Shown here: positions 8,987-17,556 of the stretch, in pieces
Layout: each line of letters starts with the position of its first letter
Numbering within the stretch: position 1 is the first letter of the stretch
Assembly (NCBI RefSeq): GCF_040546765.1
Contig: NZ_JBEPOK010000001.1
Coordinates: forward strand, 2,604,001 to 2,668,000
Reading direction: 5' to 3'
Origin: Arthrobacter sp. OAP107
GTDB taxonomy: Bacteria; Actinomycetota; Actinomycetes; Actinomycetales; Micrococcaceae
Length of the DNA stretch: 64,000 bases
Notes under the pieces: generated by a model
Told to the model about the DNA's origin: nothing
The model's database searches: none
What the model saw: the letters and a program-made list of their open reading frames with translations, nothing else
Program-made: the position numbers and the translations under genes

Positions 8987-9529
8987 TCAGGCGGTCTTCG
9001 TCGTGATGGCGGGGATGTCTATGACTGTCTGGTTGACGTTGTTGAGGTAGTTGGTGAGAAGTGACACTACCGCGGTGGTGACGATCGCGAGGATCTCCGC
9101 GTCGCTGTATGCGGCGCCACGTATGGCTGCGAGGTCGGCATCAGCGACTTGTCCGCGCTTCTCGATCACCTGCTGCACGAAACGAGCCACGGCGGCGCGG
9201 CGGGGATCGGTGGAGCTACCAGTGAGCGCGAGCTCGATGTCATCACCCGCCATGCCCCCGAGCTCCGACGATGTATAAGCGTGCAGAGCCTGGCAGTAGT
9301 CGCAGTCATTGGACCGTGAGACGGCCAGCGCAATCGTGTGCCGGGTCTTCGCGTCGAGGAGGCGGCTGACGTTGCTTTGCAGGGACATCACGATCTCGAG
9401 CACGGCGGGGTTGGCCGCCAGCATGTTGAACATGCCCGGCGCAAACCCGAAGTGCTTACGGACTCCGTCGAGGATGCTCCTCGCCCTGGCGGGCACGTCT
9501 TCGAGGGCAGGAACGGTCAATCGGGACAT
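8987..9529 (-). CDS. Carboxymuconolactone decarboxylase/AhpD-like protein
   Basis: 180 aa. The segment SNDCDYCQALHAY carries the CxxC...H redox motif of alkylhydroperoxidase AhpD-like proteins. The remaining helices (SRLLDAKTRHTIALAVS, YSDAEILAIVTT) fit the CMD fold. ATG 9529 is preceded by GGAGG; the extra 28 codons back to 9613 would overlap the regulatory region and are not used. It is the first gene of the operon and is divergent from the TetR gene, so it is the likely main target of that regulator. Confidence 0.85.
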   Translation of the reverse strand: MSRLTVPALEDVPARARSILDGVRKHFGFAPGMFNMLAANPAVLEIVMSLQSNVSRLLDAKTRHTIALAVSRSNDCDYCQALHAYTSSELGGMAGDDIELALTGSSTDPRRAAVARFVQQVIEKRGQVADADLAAIRGAAYSDAEILAIVTTAVVSLLTNYLNNVNQTVIDIPAITTKTA

Positions 9530-9632
9530 TGTGTGGGAACCTCCAGGTATCGGTTTTGGACTATTTCGTCCATAATGGAGTGAATACCACCTAAAGTGGG
9601 TTGTCAAGCCCATTATTTGCTACGGTTACGGC
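9530..9632. promoter_or_regulatory. Divergent promoter region with operator-like repeats
   Basis: The 103-bp gap between divergent start codons holds an inverted repeat CCAC-CTAAA-GTGG (9587-9599), a near-palindrome CCATAATGG around 9570-9578, and TTGTCA at 9601. These are natural candidates for binding by the adjacent TetR protein. Confidence 0.4.
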
Positions 9633-10271
9633 ATGGAGATCAGCATGAACTCTGAGGGGCCGCAGAAACTCACCAAGAAGGGCCAGTCCACGCGTACACG
9701 CATCTTGCTCCACGCCGCCGACCTGATCTACACGAACGGCGTCCATACGACGAACAACAAGCTGCTCCGCAGCGCCGCCGGCGTCAGCGGTTCACAGCTC
9801 ACCCATTACTTCCCGAACAAGGAGAGCCTCGTCCTCGGCGTAATCGACTGGCAGGCCAGCAAAGTCCTCGAATTCCACCGCAGCGAACGCTTCGCGGGTT
9901 TCGACACCATCGACGCTTTTCAGGACTGGGCGGATTTCTATATCCTCTCCGGGCGCCCGTTCGAGGACGGCTGCAGCCTCGGTGCCCTCGCGAGCGAGAT
10001 CGTCAAAACCGATCTCGACGTCCATGGCGAGCTCGCACGCGTTTTCGAGGAGTGGCGAGACATCTTTCGAGAAGGACTCGAGCGGATGCAGCGGCTCGGC
10101 CGCATCCACGCGTCGGCCGACCCCGCCCGGCTGGCCCACATGTTCATGTCCGCCTACCAGGGAGGCGCGCTCCTCGCTCAGATCGCGGGTGACATCGCAC
10201 CGATGCGAGACTCGCTGTACGCCGCCGTTGACCACCTTCGGACGTTTGCGACGCCGCGGGACGGCACCTGA
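9633..10271 (+). CDS. TetR family transcriptional regulator
   Basis: 212 aa. The N-terminal helix-turn-helix covers roughly residues 18-65 (TRTRILLHAADLIY, then SGSQLTHYFPNKESLVLGV). The C-terminal ligand domain resembles TetR_C_33-like members (FEDGCSLGALASEI). A second ATG at 9645, with GGAG just upstream, is an equally good start. It is divergent from the AhpD/PEP-mutase/nitroreductase/YjbR/MDR operon and most likely represses it until an electrophilic or aromatic inducer binds. Confidence 0.87.
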   Translation: MEISMNSEGPQKLTKKGQSTRTRILLHAADLIYTNGVHTTNNKLLRSAAGVSGSQLTHYFPNKESLVLGVIDWQASKVLEFHRSERFAGFDTIDAFQDWADFYILSGRPFEDGCSLGALASEIVKTDLDVHGELARVFEEWRDIFREGLERMQRLGRIHASADPARLAHMFMSAYQGGALLAQIAGDIAPMRDSLYAAVDHLRTFATPRDGT

Positions 10272-10360
10272 CGCGGCTGGCGGACGGCTTTTGCACGGGG
10301 CAACCGGAGGGATCGACAAACAGGTCTCCTACTCCTATCCCACTCCCCGAAAGGCATGAC

Positions 10361-10378
10361 TACACCCCAACCTGACAT
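10361..10378 (+). repeat. Tn3-type res half-site copy
   Basis: TACACCCCAACCTGACAT occurs here and, identically, at 31756-31773; a 16/18 match lies at 45943, just upstream of the resolvase gene. Here the left half of the inverted repeat is missing. Confidence 0.45.
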
Positions 10379-10468
10379 CAGGAGCCTGTTGGACTTTCGG
10401 GTGCAAGCGGGCGAAACGCACATTGGATCCACCGGCAATTCACTTTCATCCCGCTTCAGACTGCCACC

Positions 10469-10579
10469 GTGAACGAAACTCAACGAACCACCACCGAACC
10501 GCTGTTCGAAGCTGCATACGAAGCCGCACAGAAGAGCCTCCGGGAGGGCGGCGTTCACATCGGAGCTGCATTGGCCGGG
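10469..10579 (+). pseudogene. Cytosine deaminase (Fcy1-like), 5' fragment
   Basis: From GTG 10469 the frame reads LFEAAYEAAQKSLREGG and then VHIGAALA, the N-terminal helix and first strand of yeast-type cytosine deaminases (family pattern EGGVPIG). It stops at about residue 37 and abuts IS481-type transposase sequence. The missing remainder, starting with the GHN strand, is found intact at 22466-22795 in the same orientation, 11.9 kb away. Together they appear to be one gene split by an insertion. Confidence 0.6.
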
Positions 10580-10806
10580 GGCACGCGCGCTCTGGGACCC
10601 CGAGACAATCCAGTTCTTCGATGACCAGGGCACCCACATCACGTCCTACCCCCGCCCACAGGCCGGGACCAAAACAGTCGGAAACGGCAAGCCCCCAGGA
10701 CGCACGCTGAAACAACCCACAACCGTCACCAATGTCCTGACACACCAAATGTCACCGATGTCCTGATACAGAACCGTCACCCATGTCCCGAGACATCACA
10801 AACCGA
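10580..10806 (+). mobile_element. IS481-type transposase 3' remnant with terminal repeats
   Basis: The open frame LWDPETIQFFDDQGTH to TVTNVLTHQMSPMS (stop at 10763-10765) resembles the C-terminal tail of actinobacterial IS481 transposases. The end overlaps repeats of the type TGTCACCGATGTCCTGA and a variant CCCATGTCCCGAGACATCACA, typical of this family's ends. The catalytic domain is gone. The element lies exactly at the break in the deaminase gene. Confidence 0.55.
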
Positions 10807-10818
10807 ATCCGAAGCCCG

Positions 10819-10848
10819 GGGTGTGCACATTGTGCACACCCACTTTTT
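10819..10848 (+). terminator. Intrinsic terminator
   Basis: Perfect 10-bp stem GGGTGTGCAC/GTGCACACCC with a 3-base loop, followed by CACTTTTT. It lies just after the IS481 remnant. Confidence 0.65.
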
Positions 10849-11134
10849 GACCTTTTCGGCCGCAACCCAAGCGGGTGCAGTAGTCAGTTGGGACCTTGGA
10901 GAATCCTCTCGACCGCCCACCGTCATTCCGCCCTGTGTCGCGGCATTCCCCGTGCTCAGCCGGACTCCTTATACGACCTTCTTGAGCGTTGACGTGCCCG
11001 GTAAGCCGAGGACTAGATTCAACGAGCGTCATAGTGTTGGGAGCTCCTTCAGGCATCCCATGGGCGAAGAAATGGAAGCGCCCTAACCGGGACCCTGCAG
11101 ACAGGAAGGCCGCGGGCGACGCCGCGCCTGAGGT

Positions 11135-12460
11135 TCACCGCGTAGCTGGACCTGTCGGCGCTGCGCCGTAGAGGTCCCCGATGATGGCCTTGGCGATAGT
11201 CGATGCCGGGTCCCGTCCGTCCGGTGACGGGGCAAGGTTGGTCCACACCACCAAGGTCACGTTGTTCCGCGGATCTCTGCCCATGAAGGTGTTGTAGCCG
11301 GGGAGTTCGCCGGTGTGTCCGTAGAGCGGGCCGAACTGGGCCAGTGCCATGCCGTACCGCGCAGCGTCTGGGTTGTCCGGGTCGATCGGCGAAAGGCTGT
11401 CCATGCGCTTCTTTTGAAGGTCCGGCTTGAGCAGCTTGCCATCGGTGAGGCCCTCAGCCAAGGTCATGAGGTCGCCCGCCGTGGAGACGCCCTGCCCGGC
11501 GGCCCATGTCCATGAAGGGTTGGCGTTTGTGTAGTCATTCGGTTTCAATGTGCCGTCCTGTGCCTTGGCGATCAAGTCCGCCGGAAGCCTGGTCGTGGAC
11601 AGGGTGAGGAGGTTGTCCATGTACATGTAGCCGCGGGAGAACGGCTTGGGAAGGTCCGAAGAGTCTGACGCCGGGAATGATGTTTGTTTCAGGCCGAGTG
11701 GTCCCAGGATCCGGTCGCGCACGATCTGGCCGAAGCCCTTGCCATCGCGTTTCTCGGCTATGAGCCCCAGCAGAACCGTGTTGGTGTTCGAATAGTGAAA
11801 GCCTTCGCCGGGGCCGAAATATGCGGGCAGCGGCAGGGCGATCGCTACGAGTTGCTCAGGCGTCCAGACCCGTTGCGGCGTGGTATCGAGGGCCTTGTTC
11901 AGCTCGTACGACTCTGAGTAGTTGTAGATTCCGCTGCGCATGGTCAGGAGTTGTTCGATGGTGATGCTGTCGCCGTTCGGTACGTCAGAACGGTACTTCG
12001 AAACGGGATCCTCAAGCTTGAGTTTGCCTTCCTGCACGAGCTGCAGGATGACAGTCCCCGTCCACGTCTTGGTGACGGAGCCGATGCGGATGTGGTCTTC
12101 GAGTGAGACTGGTGTTGACCCGCCGGCGCTCGTCACGCCGTACGTGAGGCTGACGTCGCCTTGAGTGGTGCGGAGCATCATGGCCGCTCCCGGTACGAGC
12201 AGCTCCTTGGCCAAAGTCCGGAAAGTGTCCTGGACCTTGGCTTTGTCCAGTCCGCCCAGAGTCGCCGATCCTGTCTTTACTCCCGCCGTCGTGCCGGTAG
12301 ATGAAGCGGCTACCGATGGCCGTGCAGTGGGCGACGCCGGCGCCTGCGTTGGCGTGGACGTGCACCCGGAGATCGCCAACGCAGTTACGGTTGCGATGCT
12401 GAGCGCGATGAGGGGGCGGAAGGCGCCATGGCAATTGTGATTGTGCCTGCTACTGGTCAC
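11135..12460 (-). CDS. Serine hydrolase lipoprotein (class C beta-lactamase/DD-peptidase fold)
   Basis: 441 aa. N-terminal lipoprotein signal with lipobox LAISGC, then a Ser/Thr/Pro-rich spacer and a beta-lactamase-type domain. Catalytic motifs: SVTK (SxxK), YSN (YxN) and GHTGELPG (the HTG equivalent of KTG). GTG 12460, with GGGGAG six bases upstream, gives the normal signal peptide; readings from 12628 do not. It would be anchored outside the membrane and act on peptidoglycan peptides or esters. Class C-type hydrolases are a mixed group, so drug resistance should not be assumed. Monocistronic. Confidence 0.87.
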   Translation of the reverse strand: MTSSRHNHNCHGAFRPLIALSIATVTALAISGCTSTPTQAPASPTARPSVAASSTGTTAGVKTGSATLGGLDKAKVQDTFRTLAKELLVPGAAMMLRTTQGDVSLTYGVTSAGGSTPVSLEDHIRIGSVTKTWTGTVILQLVQEGKLKLEDPVSKYRSDVPNGDSITIEQLLTMRSGIYNYSESYELNKALDTTPQRVWTPEQLVAIALPLPAYFGPGEGFHYSNTNTVLLGLIAEKRDGKGFGQIVRDRILGPLGLKQTSFPASDSSDLPKPFSRGYMYMDNLLTLSTTRLPADLIAKAQDGTLKPNDYTNANPSWTWAAGQGVSTAGDLMTLAEGLTDGKLLKPDLQKKRMDSLSPIDPDNPDAARYGMALAQFGPLYGHTGELPGYNTFMGRDPRNNVTLVVWTNLAPSPDGRDPASTIAKAIIGDLYGAAPTGPATR

Positions 12461-13204
12461 GGTTGACTCCCCGGCGACGCTGATATTGCGCTCAACGTAC
12501 CCCAGTGGCGTCGCGAGATCTACCCCTTCCCCGAACCTAAAGACATGAGGCAACAGACGATCACCACCTAACCCTCGGCACCCAAAGCCACGCCTTGGGT
12601 AAGGCCCATAACCATCTTCAAATGTCATTTGAGCAAGCCCTGATTCCTCCCTGTTTGGCCGTTCGATCCGAAGGATCCCGCCCAGGGATCACCAATCCAC
12701 ATTGCAGATCATCGACCTTGGCGACCGGCTCGGATCCGACAGTGCCTGGCCGTGCCACCGCCATCTGCAGTTCGAAATCTCCTCCCCCATCGCGATGATG
12801 TCCGCCGCCAGCCAGCGCACCTCCCGGACCGAGCTGGGAACGGTTATGACCCCGCTGGGCTGGGAAAACCACCGTGGATCTGCTGGCGGGGACGAATCAA
12901 TCCGAGGCTCATAGGGCTCCGAATTTGCCTGTGCCATAAGCCGTGGGACATCTGCCGTGAAGGGCGATGGGAGCACAGTGAACCACTGTTGGCCGACTAA
13001 CCGCTGGTAGCGGTTAGGGTTACGGACTCACCATTATGGCGATCCAAAATGCCCGGGGGAGTGCCTGCAAATATTGCTGATTCCGGGCATTTTTCAGGGG
13101 AGCTTTCTCCCCAAGGTGCCGGCCGTTGCACCCATGGACGCTTTCCGCAGGCGGGCGTTACCGTCGAGGCGGACGCAGAAGTTCCAGGGAGGAAGGGCGG
13201 CACC
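12461..13204. other. Intergenic stretch with a hairpin
   Basis: No supported gene. A perfect 9-bp stem CTAACCGCT-GGT-AGCGGTTAG lies at 12997-13017 with no T-tract; its role is unknown. Open frames on the minus strand around 12689-12976 show no family content. Confidence 0.35.
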
Positions 13205-13414
13205 ATGAGCAGTCCCGCTACCGAGAATGAAGTCCGGGCCGCCGTGGACCGGGCCACCGACGAAATGATCTATATCGGTCCGGACCATCCCTACTACCCC
13301 TTGCTCGCGGGCCTGGTGTCCGCGGTCGGAAAGGCGTGGCAGCAGGGGTTTGAGCAAGGCATGCGTGGCAGCCGCGAGCCAAACCCCTATACGTGGGCGC
13401 GGCGCGACGAATAA
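13205..13414 (+). CDS. Small hypothetical protein, 69 aa
   Basis: Begins MSSPATENEVRAAVDRA and contains YIGPDHPYYPLLAG and QQGFEQGMRGS; no transmembrane segment. GGAAGGGCGG upstream of the ATG supports this start over the longer frame from 13049. Small acidic-to-neutral proteins of this look occur in Arthrobacter, but I cannot name the family. It converges on the DUF4193 gene across a strong hairpin. Confidence 0.55.
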   Translation: MSSPATENEVRAAVDRATDEMIYIGPDHPYYPLLAGLVSAVGKAWQQGFEQGMRGSREPNPYTWARRDE

Positions 13415-13462
13415 CGGTTGCTCCGCGAGGTCCTGGACAGCGGGGTGAATTCCTCGCAGATG

Positions 13463-13487
13463 CTGTCCCGGATGCGCTCCGGGACAG
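13463..13487. terminator. Bidirectional hairpin between convergent genes
   Basis: Perfect 10-bp stem CTGTCCCGGA/TCCGGGACAG with a 5-base loop, placed between two 3' ends. No T-tract on either side. Confidence 0.5.
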
Positions 13488-13504
13488 CCGGTCAGTAGTG
13501 GGGC

Positions 13505-13804
13505 TCAGCCCTCACATTCGACACAGTAGGCATGGCCGTCCCTCTCGCGCGCCTTCTGCGAACGGTGGCGGACCAGGAAGCACGAGTAGCAGGTGAACTC
13601 ATCGTCAGCCTGCGGGATGACCTGCACGACGAGTTCTTCGGCAATGAACTCGCCGCCGGGGGTCAGGCCGTCGAGGGCGTCAGCTTCGTCGAGCTCTTGA
13701 ACCACAGACTGCGCGTCCGGTGCTTTGGCGGACTTCAGGGCTTCAAGTGAGTTTTCCTGGGACTCCTTGACGTCGGTGCGCAGTTCGTCGTAATCGGTTG
13801 CCAC
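13505..13804 (-). CDS. DUF4193 family protein
   Basis: 99 aa, GTG start. The acidic N-terminal half (ATDYDELRTDVKES) and the C-terminal zinc-binding part (DEFTCYSCFLVRHRSQ and YCVECEG) match DUF4193, a conserved actinobacterial family with a CxxC...CxxC module. Function is unknown. Related proteins are normally chromosomal and conserved, so its presence inside the block flanked by the split deaminase gene is worth noting. Confidence 0.88.
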   Translation of the reverse strand: MATDYDELRTDVKESQENSLEALKSAKAPDAQSVVQELDEADALDGLTPGGEFIAEELVVQVIPQADDEFTCYSCFLVRHRSQKARERDGHAYCVECEG

Positions 13805-13949
13805 GGGAGTGCATCTCTTTTCTGTTGGGGGTTTACCGGTCCTGCAACGTACAGGACACGGTAAGAATTCCCCAAAAGCAGTGGGAACAGCCCCACGCCC
13901 AAGCTTTACAAGGTCCTAGCTGGCCGACTCGGCCAATGGAGGCACTCTG

Positions 13950-13977
13950 AAGTAACGGAATCTCGATTATCGGCATT
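13950..13977 (+). repeat. dif-like site A (XerCD-type 28-bp core)
   Basis: Arms and centre: AAGTAACGGAA / TCTCGA / TTATCGGCATT. It fits the shared pattern of seven sites in this window and is followed by TGAAT. It lies in the 490-bp gap between the DUF4193 gene and a TetR gene, which otherwise holds no gene. Confidence 0.5.
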
Positions 13978-14295
13978 TGAATATTCGTTACCGAATGAGA
14001 GATATGCGCGTATGTGACGCCGGAAAGCGTGCGGGATTCTGGCCCGGCTTCACCAGCAGGTACCCGCACCAGTTCCGCAGCTTGCTCGATGTGAGACTGG
14101 GGATGCTATGGCCACGGTCCGCCGGATGCCAGCAGCCGTAGCAGTTACTCGGATCCGTCAGCCATACCAGCACCAGGCTTTCGAGGATTCTGAAACCCCT
14201 AAAACTGGGCCGGTCTAAGAAATTCCAAGCTTTTCTCGAAGCTGCCCGAGCGAACCTCCAGTGCCCGCCAGGTCTGATGGCGCATGCTCTCGACG

Positions 14296-14865
14296 TCACA
14301 GGCCGTCGACGATGCCATCAATGACAGCGCGGAATCTCTCCGGCGTCCCGCCTGCCTTGACGAGCACGCTAAGCCCGACCACGGCGGCCAGTAGTTCGCT
14401 GGCGGTCGTCTCGGCGGCCTGATCCACGCTGAATTCTCCAGCCTGTTGTCCCTTCGCAATGGCTTGCCGAAACACGCCTTCAATCTGGGTGAAGAGGTGG
14501 TCCGCGATGCGGTTCACTTCATCGTCGGCGGTGCCCAGCTCCGCGGCAGCGTTGACCATGACACAGCCCCGCCGGTGCTCGCCCACGCCGGCCAGGACAG
14601 CCATTGCCTCTTTGAGCCGCGGCCGGACAGGCCCGGGCGAGGCGAACATGTCACTCAAGAACTCCAGCCGCGTCTCGCTGTAGCGCTCCAGGGCACGCAT
14701 GAACAGCGCGTGCTTGCTCTCAAAAGTGTTGTAGAGGCTGCCTTTCCCGATCCCCAACTCGCTGGCCAACTCTTGCGGCGTGGTGCCGGCGTACCCCTGA
14801 CGCCAGAACAGGTCCATCGCCCTGTCTACAGCCTCAGCAGCCTCGAACTGCATCGGTCTACCCAT
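14296..14865 (-). CDS. TetR/AcrR family transcriptional regulator
   Basis: 189 aa. Helix-turn-helix at residues 10-55 (AMDLFWRQGYAGTT, ASELGIGKGSLYNTF, then FESKHALF). A C-terminal GEHRRGCVMVNAAAELG segment is typical of the TetR_C_16-like group that often controls transporters and reductases. It is divergent from the TDT transporter gene with a 98-bp gap and is the likely repressor of that gene. Confidence 0.88.
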   Translation of the reverse strand: MGRPMQFEAAEAVDRAMDLFWRQGYAGTTPQELASELGIGKGSLYNTFESKHALFMRALERYSETRLEFLSDMFASPGPVRPRLKEAMAVLAGVGEHRRGCVMVNAAAELGTADDEVNRIADHLFTQIEGVFRQAIAKGQQAGEFSVDQAAETTASELLAAVVGLSVLVKAGGTPERFRAVIDGIVDGL

Positions 14866-14963
14866 AGGAAAAGCCTAACCCCCATGGTATTGTACTTCAA
14901 GGTCAAAAACCAGCCCAAGCAATCGCCGGGGTCTTCCTGCCCCCTGTCAGAAACGGGATTCCC

Positions 14964-15983
14964 ATGTCCACTCAACTCCACACGGCACCTGCCGCGGTTC
15001 CAACAGCCGGGCCCACTCGTGTCCCGCTGAACACCCTCGCCCTCCCCCTGGGCCTGGCCGGCCTCGCCCAGGTCTGGTCCGTGGCGGCCTCCGCGCTCGG
15101 CCTCCCGTTCGAGCTTGGGCAAGCGTTCTGGCTGATCGCTGCGATCGCCTGGATCTGGACCGTGTCGGTGCACGTGCATCGCGGGAGGCGCACCGATCAA
15201 CCCTTCTCCCATCAGCTGACGCACTTGGCTCAGGGCCCGCTTGCGGCATTGCTTCCCCTCGCCGCGATGCTGCTCGGAGCGGGCCTTCACCGCACGGTCC
15301 CGATTGCCGGAACCGTGCTGACGCTTGTGTCGGTGGGCGCCGCTGCCGCGTTCGCCGCATGGATTCTGAGCTTCTGGATGCAGGGGGAACTGCCGCTTGA
15401 ATCCGTTCACGGTGGCTACTTCCTGCCCATCAGTGCAACCGGCCTCGTCGGTGCACTCGCCGCTGCACAGACGGGGCTCGACTGGCTGGCTGTCGGAAGC
15501 TTCCTGGTGGGCATCTTCTTCTGGCTGGTGATCTCCGTGTTCTTCTTCCTCCGGCTCGCGCTCCGTCCAGCCATGCCGTCATCACTCGTGCCGACACTCT
15601 CGATCCTGGTCGCTCCCCCGGCCGTCGCGTCAGCGGCGTGGCTCACGATCTCCGGCGGCCGGCCCGATCATGTGTTCGAGGGGTTGACGGCGATGACAGT
15701 GTTCATGGTGCTGATGCAGGTGATGCTCTTTCCGCGCTACCGGGCACTGCCGTTCTCGCTCGGCTTCTGGTCCTTCACCTTCCCGGCCGCGAGCGTCGCT
15801 GCACTCGCGATCACCTGGTTGCACCTGCTCCGACCACTTGCCTGGCAAGCCATCACCGTTGGACTGCTCGCCGCCCTCACGCTCTTCGTCCTGATGATTG
15901 CGATGAAGTCAATCCTCTTCCACATCACCGCAACGCGCGGCACGACGACAGCCATCGCCGCCAAGAAACAGTCGAGTGCATGA
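14964..15983 (+). CDS. TDT family transporter (TehA/SLAC1 type)
   Basis: 339 aa with ten predicted hydrophobic segments, for example LNTLALPLGLAGLAQVW, LGAGLHRTVPIAGTVL and GSFLVGIFFWLVISVFF. The fold is that of the tellurite-resistance/dicarboxylate transporter group, which includes TehA and plant SLAC1 anion channels. The substrate is probably a small anion such as a dicarboxylate, sulfite or tellurite. The divergent TetR gene is the likely regulator. The short polar C-terminus is cytoplasmic. Confidence 0.85.
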   Translation: MSTQLHTAPAAVPTAGPTRVPLNTLALPLGLAGLAQVWSVAASALGLPFELGQAFWLIAAIAWIWTVSVHVHRGRRTDQPFSHQLTHLAQGPLAALLPLAAMLLGAGLHRTVPIAGTVLTLVSVGAAAAFAAWILSFWMQGELPLESVHGGYFLPISATGLVGALAAAQTGLDWLAVGSFLVGIFFWLVISVFFFLRLALRPAMPSSLVPTLSILVAPPAVASAAWLTISGGRPDHVFEGLTAMTVFMVLMQVMLFPRYRALPFSLGFWSFTFPAASVAALAITWLHLLRPLAWQAITVGLLAALTLFVLMIAMKSILFHITATRGTTTAIAAKKQSSA

Positions 15984-16247
15984 TCACCATGCAGGAATAG
16001 TCCCGAGGCCTACTCGAAAATCAAGCCCTTCAACCTGAACGGATCACCGCCCGTAGTCACGTTCTTCTGGCAGGACCTGCTCATCGCCCTAGTGCCCAAT
16101 GCCTCTGACCTCCCGCCACAGAATACGGCTCGATCTGGGGCGATGATCGCGGGTAGAACCCGCCGACCGACCTCAACTGCCGCCCACGCCCTCATTAGCA
16201 GGTCAACATCAGGCGACGAATCTTGAACGGACCACAAGTCCCCGACA

Positions 16248-16736
16248 TCAATCCGGGTCATCGTCGCTGCCAGCATCATCGCCGGCTTCCTTCAGCAGGA
16301 GGAAGACCGAGGGCACCTGATGTATAAGACTGGCCGATCCGCCTGGCGCGCGGGGCCGACGCAACACATCCTCTTCCAAGGGGAGGGCGGCAGCGGCAAT
16401 CCGGTGCGCGTCCAACGGATCGGAATTGCCAATCCCGCGACGGGCAGGGCATTCACGCGTGAAGTTTCGGCGACTTGGTAGTCGGCAGCTGCGACGGCCC
16501 CGGCCAGCACAGCGCCATAGGAAGCCGCTCCCCTCGATCACCCACAAGGTAGCCAGATCGGCGCCTGTGCGGCGCGCTACCCAAGCAATGGCCCGGTTGA
16601 TTCCGGCGCCAGTCGTCGGGAAATCCCGGGTATCAAGGAGCTCGCCATTTGCGGTGGTAACGATGGCGTACAGGTGATTTCTGGCATGAGTGTCGACCAC
16701 CACGACAAACGGGTGGGAGTACGCAACTATGGTCAT
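16248..16736 (-). pseudogene. IS110 family transposase, 5' remnant with frameshift
   Basis: The N-terminal DEDD-type domain is readable: VVVVDTHARNHLYAIV, then FPTTGAGINRAIAWV and LWVIEGSG. The next part (GAVAAADYQVAE) is in another frame, and SDPLDAHRIAAAALP returns in the first frame, so at least two shifts are present. The C-terminal Ser-containing transposase domain is missing. It differs from the intact IS110 copy at 20275. Confidence 0.7.
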
Positions 16737-17556
16737 AGTCGTTCTGGCACCTTCCTCATTCCGCGGACATAGTCAGGCCGCTATGGGCCGGTACCAGTCC
16801 GGGTAGAGGTCACTTCGGAAAAGCACTGTGACGACTCACGCCCCCGGGGGCGTACAATCTTCTGATCAAGTTACCGAGGTCGGCCGGGCGGGTGCCGGCC
16901 GCCCACCCCACGGTCGGACAAGTCGATAAGAGGGCACCCAATGGGGGCCAAGCGTTTAAATGAGTCACGACCATACGGCGGAACGGCCAGAACCTACTCT
17001 GCTAGCCAGTCCCGGACCAGCCACGACAATCCTCACAGGCCTTTAGAGCACGGCAGCAGAAGTGGACGCGGGCGGACTCCCAGTCTTGAAGGAAACCGAG
17101 CGTCCATCTTAAAGTCTCGGAAAGCTGGGCAACTGGACCTGAAACAGCTCGGAACTTTCGGCTGCTGTGCGTTGCTCAGGCGGCGTTGCTGTGCTGTTTC
17201 CGGAGGTGGCGGGCCGCCCGTCGTTCCGCTTGGAGTCGGGGATGGGGCACTGGGGCGGCCAGAAGGAGTTGTTGGGTGTAGGGATGCCTGGGGGCAGAGG
17301 TGATCGCACGACTGGCGCGTGAGCTTGACAACCGCCGTGGCGTGAGTCACGCTGTTGCGTATCCTGATTATTGTTGCGTAGGACGCACTTGGAAATTGAA
17401 ATGTTGGAATCGTTACCGCTATCCACGGCTTTTCCCAAATCGTGCTCTTTTATTGCACATCGATCCTCTAATCGCATGACCACAACATTCTCGACAACGC
17501 CGGTTGCCCCACTAAACCCGTGAACTCCACTACCCAGCCCTCCCGGGAGGAAACAC
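16737..17556. other. Gene-free stretch upstream of gbcA with repeat motifs
   Basis: 820 bp without a supported gene. It contains two direct copies of TGTTGCGTA (17353-17361 and 17372-17380), 19 bp apart, 177 bp before the gbcA start. They may be regulator sites for the betaine demethylase operon. A GGGCGG...CCGCCC hairpin lies around 16888-16906. Confidence 0.35.
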
